Shown here: in pieces, positions 61,450 to 64,000 of the stretch | How the letters are laid out: the number at the start of each line of letters is the position of its first letter | Numbering within the stretch: the stretch's first letter is position 1 | Assembly: GCA_001664505.1 (NCBI GenBank) | Contig: CP011806.1 | Location: 4,716,493-4,780,492 of the forward strand | From: Acidobacteria bacterium Mor1 | Lineage (GTDB): Bacteria > Acidobacteriota > Polarisedimenticolia > Polarisedimenticolales > Polarisedimenticolaceae | DNA length: 64,000 bases | Direction: 5' to 3' | Translations under genes and position numbers: made by a program | Notes under the pieces: generated by a model | Told to the model about the DNA's origin: nothing | The model's input: only the letters and a program-made list of their open reading frames with translations | Databases searched by the model: none

Positions 61450-62433
61450 TCAGCGGCCGGTCTGGGTCTGTTCGGCGGTGTCCCGCGGAAACAGGCGCCC
61501 AGGCTGGGTTTCGGCGATCACGTCGAAGACCCGGGCGATGTCGTCGGCGTGCATCTCGTGCTTCCATTTCATCGCCGCCTTGAGCGGGTCCTTGTAGACG
61601 CTGTAGTAGGAGCTCTGCTCGCTGCTGGTGCTCTGGTCGAGGAAGCCCTCGGTCTGACGGTGCCAGTGCAGGCCGGCAAAGTCGAACAGCTCCTTGCTGG
61701 TCTCGATCGGACGCTCGCAGAGGTCTTCGTAGCGAATCGCCTTGCAGTTGGGCAGATCCCGGGTGTCGTTGAGCGCCTTCTCGTTGAGCAACACCCAGTT
61801 CCAGGCGGTGCGCTCCACCGGGTGCATTCCCCGCAGCCGGTCCATGTCGATCCCGTATTCCCGGGCCTCGTCGGTCTCGGCCAGCATCTCGTAGATGCCC
61901 CAATCCTCGTGGATCGGCGTGTCCGAGGTGAATTTGGCCCCGGCGATGGCCCGTAGGATCGAGCCGGTCACCCCGCATGGGTGGCGGATGATGTGAATGA
62001 AGCGGGACTCGGGACGGGCCCGGGCGAAGGCGCCCATCCGCCCCAGGGATTCGATCGACTTGAAGACCCAGCGGCAGTTGGCCTTGTCGCCGTCGATCAG
62101 GTCGGGGACCTGGATGTTCTTCACCACCCTGGAGCCCACCTTGGCCGCGGCCACGACCGCGTAGCGCAGGCGCCGCCGGATCGGGCGGTAGTAGGACTTG
62201 TTGAACAGGGGCAGCTTGGTCGTGACCTTGAGGGTCCGGACCTGTTTGAGCCGCTCCAGGTAGTCTGCGAGCTCGTCGTTGTACCGGTCCAGGTCGGCCC
62301 GGGGGATCATCAGCGGCACATCGGGCAGCAGGTAGCTGTCCGGCTCATGCCGGTACATCGTGTCGGGATGACTGTCGAAGATCTTCCCGAGCCACGTGGT
62401 CCCCGAACGGGGTGTGCCTAGAATAACGATCAT
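61450..62433 (-). CDS. Sulfotransferase family protein (third in the window)
   Basis: A 327-residue protein beginning right at the fold: MIVILGTPRSGTTWLGKIF is the 5'-phosphosulfate loop (P-R-S-G-T-T), followed by HEPDSYL. SRFIHIIRHPCGVTGSIL is the 3'-phosphate-binding motif, with H-P in place of D-P. CKAIRYEDLCERP near residue 250 is the usual Y-E-D-L of this family. The start at 62433 has only a weak ribosome site, but nothing similar precedes it. It is divergent from the kelch gene at 62616 and upstream of the YetA-like gene on the same strand, so a shared role in a sulfated surface glycan is possible. Confidence 0.88.
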   Translation of the reverse strand: MIVILGTPRSGTTWLGKIFDSHPDTMYRHEPDSYLLPDVPLMIPRADLDRYNDELADYLERLKQVRTLKVTTKLPLFNKSYYRPIRRRLRYAVVAAAKVGSRVVKNIQVPDLIDGDKANCRWVFKSIESLGRMGAFARARPESRFIHIIRHPCGVTGSILRAIAGAKFTSDTPIHEDWGIYEMLAETDEAREYGIDMDRLRGMHPVERTAWNWVLLNEKALNDTRDLPNCKAIRYEDLCERPIETSKELFDFAGLHWHRQTEGFLDQSTSSEQSSYYSVYKDPLKAAMKWKHEMHADDIARVFDVIAETQPGRLFPRDTAEQTQTGR

Positions 62434-62615
62434 GTAAGCAAACTTCCGGGGGCAAACATGTTGCCAGAAACCGCAAAATGCCACTTTTGAACGGGCCGGG
62501 CCAGGGCAGGGGAGCCGGGGCCTTGTCAGGGGCCTCGCGGGAAGGCACATTCGGGCCCCGGACCCGCTGCGATCGCGCCGGCGGGCCTGCCGGGAGCAAC
62601 CGAGGAGCCCCATCC

Positions 62616-63797
62616 ATGAGCCCCAGTCAACGACCCCCCGCAACCGCGTGGATGCTGCGAGCCCTGCTGCTGATCCTGGCCGTTCTGCCGGCGGCCGGTG
62701 CCCTGGCGGCCGTGGACATCCCGGCCAACACCTGGGTCCAGGTGACCCCGACGGTGGACCTGGCCGGCCAGGGAGGCCAGTACCACGAGCGGGGCTGGTC
62801 GACGATGATCTACAGCACGGTGCTGGGGGAGATGGTCTCCTACGAGGGTTACCGCAACGGAGGCACCCACACCGGCACGATCTACTCCCAGGCGATCTGG
62901 AGCTACGACGTCGCGGCCAACCGGGTGACCCTGCGCAAGGTCAACAACTGGACCACGCCGGGTGACGGCAACAACAACACCAGCCCCCTTCCCGAGAACG
63001 CCGGCGACCCCACACCGTCGGACCGCCACCCCTACCGGGGCATGGCCGAAGTTCCGTCGCGCAACGGGATGTATCTCTGGGGCGGCGCCAACCGCACCCT
63101 GGGCAGCCATCCCATCGATACCTGGCGCTTCAACTTCGGTCAGAGCGACTGGACCCAGCTGATCTCCGGCGCGAACTCGAACCTGCCGGTGATGGTCGAG
63201 TCCCAGATGGCCTACGACCCGCAGAACGACCGATTGATCCTCTACGGCCACGCCAGCAACGGCAACGGCGGCACCTGGCTCTACAGCTTCCAGAACAACA
63301 GCTGGAGCGGGCCCTTCAACGAGGGAGCCGGGGTGGTCAAGGCCGGTGAGATGGTCTGGGACCCCGTGCGCAACCGGATGCTCCTGATCGGCGGCTCCTT
63401 CGCCACCGGAGGCAGCAGCCTCTACGCCTACGAGAACGGCAGCTGGAACCTGATCCAGGTGCAGAACCAGCCGCCGCCGCGGCGGATGATGGGTTTCGCC
63501 TACGACAGCCGGAACGACATTTTCTTGCTTTTCGGCGGCAAGGTCGCCAGTTCCAGCGACGTGCTCAACGACACCTGGGCGTTCCTGCCCGACGACAACC
63601 GTTGGGTGCAGATGACCCCGTCGGCGGTTCCCACCGGAAGTCCGGCCCATGTCGACATGGACTACGATCCGGGGGAAGATGTTTTTGTCGTGCGCTACGG
63701 CCCGGTCAGTTCGCCGGTCTGGTGGCTCTACCGCTACGGCACGGCACCGCCCCCGGACGACCCGCCGCCGGCTCCGCAGAACACCCGCGCCCAGTAG
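62616..63797 (+). CDS. Secreted kelch-type beta-propeller protein
   Basis: A 393-residue exported protein (signal ends ALA-A near residue 32). Six or so propeller blades are visible, with phrases such as MYLWGGANRTLGSHPIDTWRF, RLILYGHASNG, and DIFLLFGGKVASSSDVLNDTWAF. It is homologous to the first 370 residues of the giant protein at 50373: both share an N-N-W-x-T-P stretch and the phrase DPTPSDRH followed by Tyr. It ends in a Pro-rich linker and the tail PQNTRAQ, like the YetA-like protein's PGNTRVQ. GAGGAG precedes the ATG by nine bases. The second YetA-like gene follows after 40 bp, so the two are probably one operon. Confidence 0.82.
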   Translation: MSPSQRPPATAWMLRALLLILAVLPAAGALAAVDIPANTWVQVTPTVDLAGQGGQYHERGWSTMIYSTVLGEMVSYEGYRNGGTHTGTIYSQAIWSYDVAANRVTLRKVNNWTTPGDGNNNTSPLPENAGDPTPSDRHPYRGMAEVPSRNGMYLWGGANRTLGSHPIDTWRFNFGQSDWTQLISGANSNLPVMVESQMAYDPQNDRLILYGHASNGNGGTWLYSFQNNSWSGPFNEGAGVVKAGEMVWDPVRNRMLLIGGSFATGGSSLYAYENGSWNLIQVQNQPPPRRMMGFAYDSRNDIFLLFGGKVASSSDVLNDTWAFLPDDNRWVQMTPSAVPTGSPAHVDMDYDPGEDVFVVRYGPVSSPVWWLYRYGTAPPPDDPPPAPQNTRAQ

Positions 63798-63837
63798 GCG
63801 CCGTTCGCCACCGGCCGCCTTTCGAGGATTCGACTTG

Positions 63838-64000
63838 ATGCGACCGGTATCTCTGCTCATCGCCCTCGCCCTCGTGGTCTGCCCGGCCGCCGCCGGTCTC
63901 GAGGTGCCGATCGAGGTCCACGAGACCGCAGGTGCCCGGGAGATCCCGTTTCCGGTGACGGCGATCGTCCCGCTGCCTTACGGGGCCTACCAGGACACCA
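63838..64000 (+). CDS. Second YetA/PL26-like secreted protein, N-terminus only
   Basis: The frame opens with ATG at 63838 and runs off the right edge after 54 codons. A signal peptide (MRPVSLLIALALVVC to AAA-G) is followed by VPIEVHETAG and IVPLPYGAYQDT, which align with VPVTVKETAG and VVPLPYGQYQNT of the protein encoded at 58086-61139. CGAGGA lies upstream. It is almost certainly a paralogue, 40 bp behind the kelch gene. Confidence 0.78.
   Translation, partial: MRPVSLLIALALVVCPAAAGLEVPIEVHETAGAREIPFPVTAIVPLPYGAYQDT

Overview
The window is high-GC DNA (roughly 65%) from a Gram-negative bacterium. A TonB-dependent receptor, several lipoproteins and many signal-peptide proteins show that it has an outer membrane. 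Large secreted proteins with DUF11, thrombospondin type 3, kelch, malectin and MopE-like metal-binding modules resemble those of environmental lineages such as Acidobacteriota (Thermoanaerobaculia-like), Planctomycetota or Myxococcota. No rRNA or marker gene is present, so the phylum is a guess. I saw no tRNA, rRNA, CRISPR array, transposase or phage gene.

Layout. 1-8.8 kb: a partial secreted serine hydrolase, an EthD-like protein, a membrane Zn-peptidase, a TMTC-like glycosyltransferase with TPRs, an SGNH hydrolase, and a two-gene redox module (FAD oxidoreductase plus NosR/NapH-like membrane Fe-S protein). 9-12.5 kb: a large secreted heparinase-like protein with visibly lower GC. 13.2-31.4 kb: a glycan-utilisation locus, best read as beta-1,3-glucan (laminarin) utilisation. 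Leftward it holds a TonB receptor and then an overlapping operon of GH3, sugar-porter MFS, GH-A clan lipoprotein and a large GH94-clan phosphorylase-like enzyme. Rightward it holds a LacI regulator, a GH-A clan glucanase with a binding module, a secreted binding protein and a GH16 laminarinase-like enzyme. Two copies of a palindromic operator sit between the arms, and one overlaps a consensus-like sigma70 promoter.

31.4-50.2 kb: mixed genes. These include a 1225-aa DUF11/Cys-repeat surface protein, an M23 peptidase, an FMN glutamate synthase-like protein with a VOC protein, an M13 peptidase lipoprotein, a sulfotransferase, a SpoU-type RNA methylase, an asparagine synthetase-like protein, a GspE/PilB ATPase with MshEN motifs translationally coupled to an HDOD protein, and a second sulfotransferase. 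50.4-64 kb: a surface-protein island. It has a 1674-aa kelch/TSP3/malectin protein with ten 129-bp tandem repeats, a small HTH regulator with a SulP transporter, a YetA/PL26-like protein, a third sulfotransferase, a second kelch protein and, cut by the right edge, a second YetA/PL26-like protein.

Proposed working of the sugar locus: GH16 and the GH-A enzyme cut glucan outside, the TonB receptor imports oligosaccharides, periplasmic GH3 and the GH-A lipoprotein trim them, the MFS carrier moves short sugars inward, and the phosphorylase cleaves them in the cytoplasm, all under LacI control. The substrate is inferred from family combination and not proven by the sequence. The most novel material is the repeated kelch + YetA-like pairing with shared C-terminal tails and the recurrent C-terminal D-S-x-G-x-x-R motif on unrelated secreted proteins.
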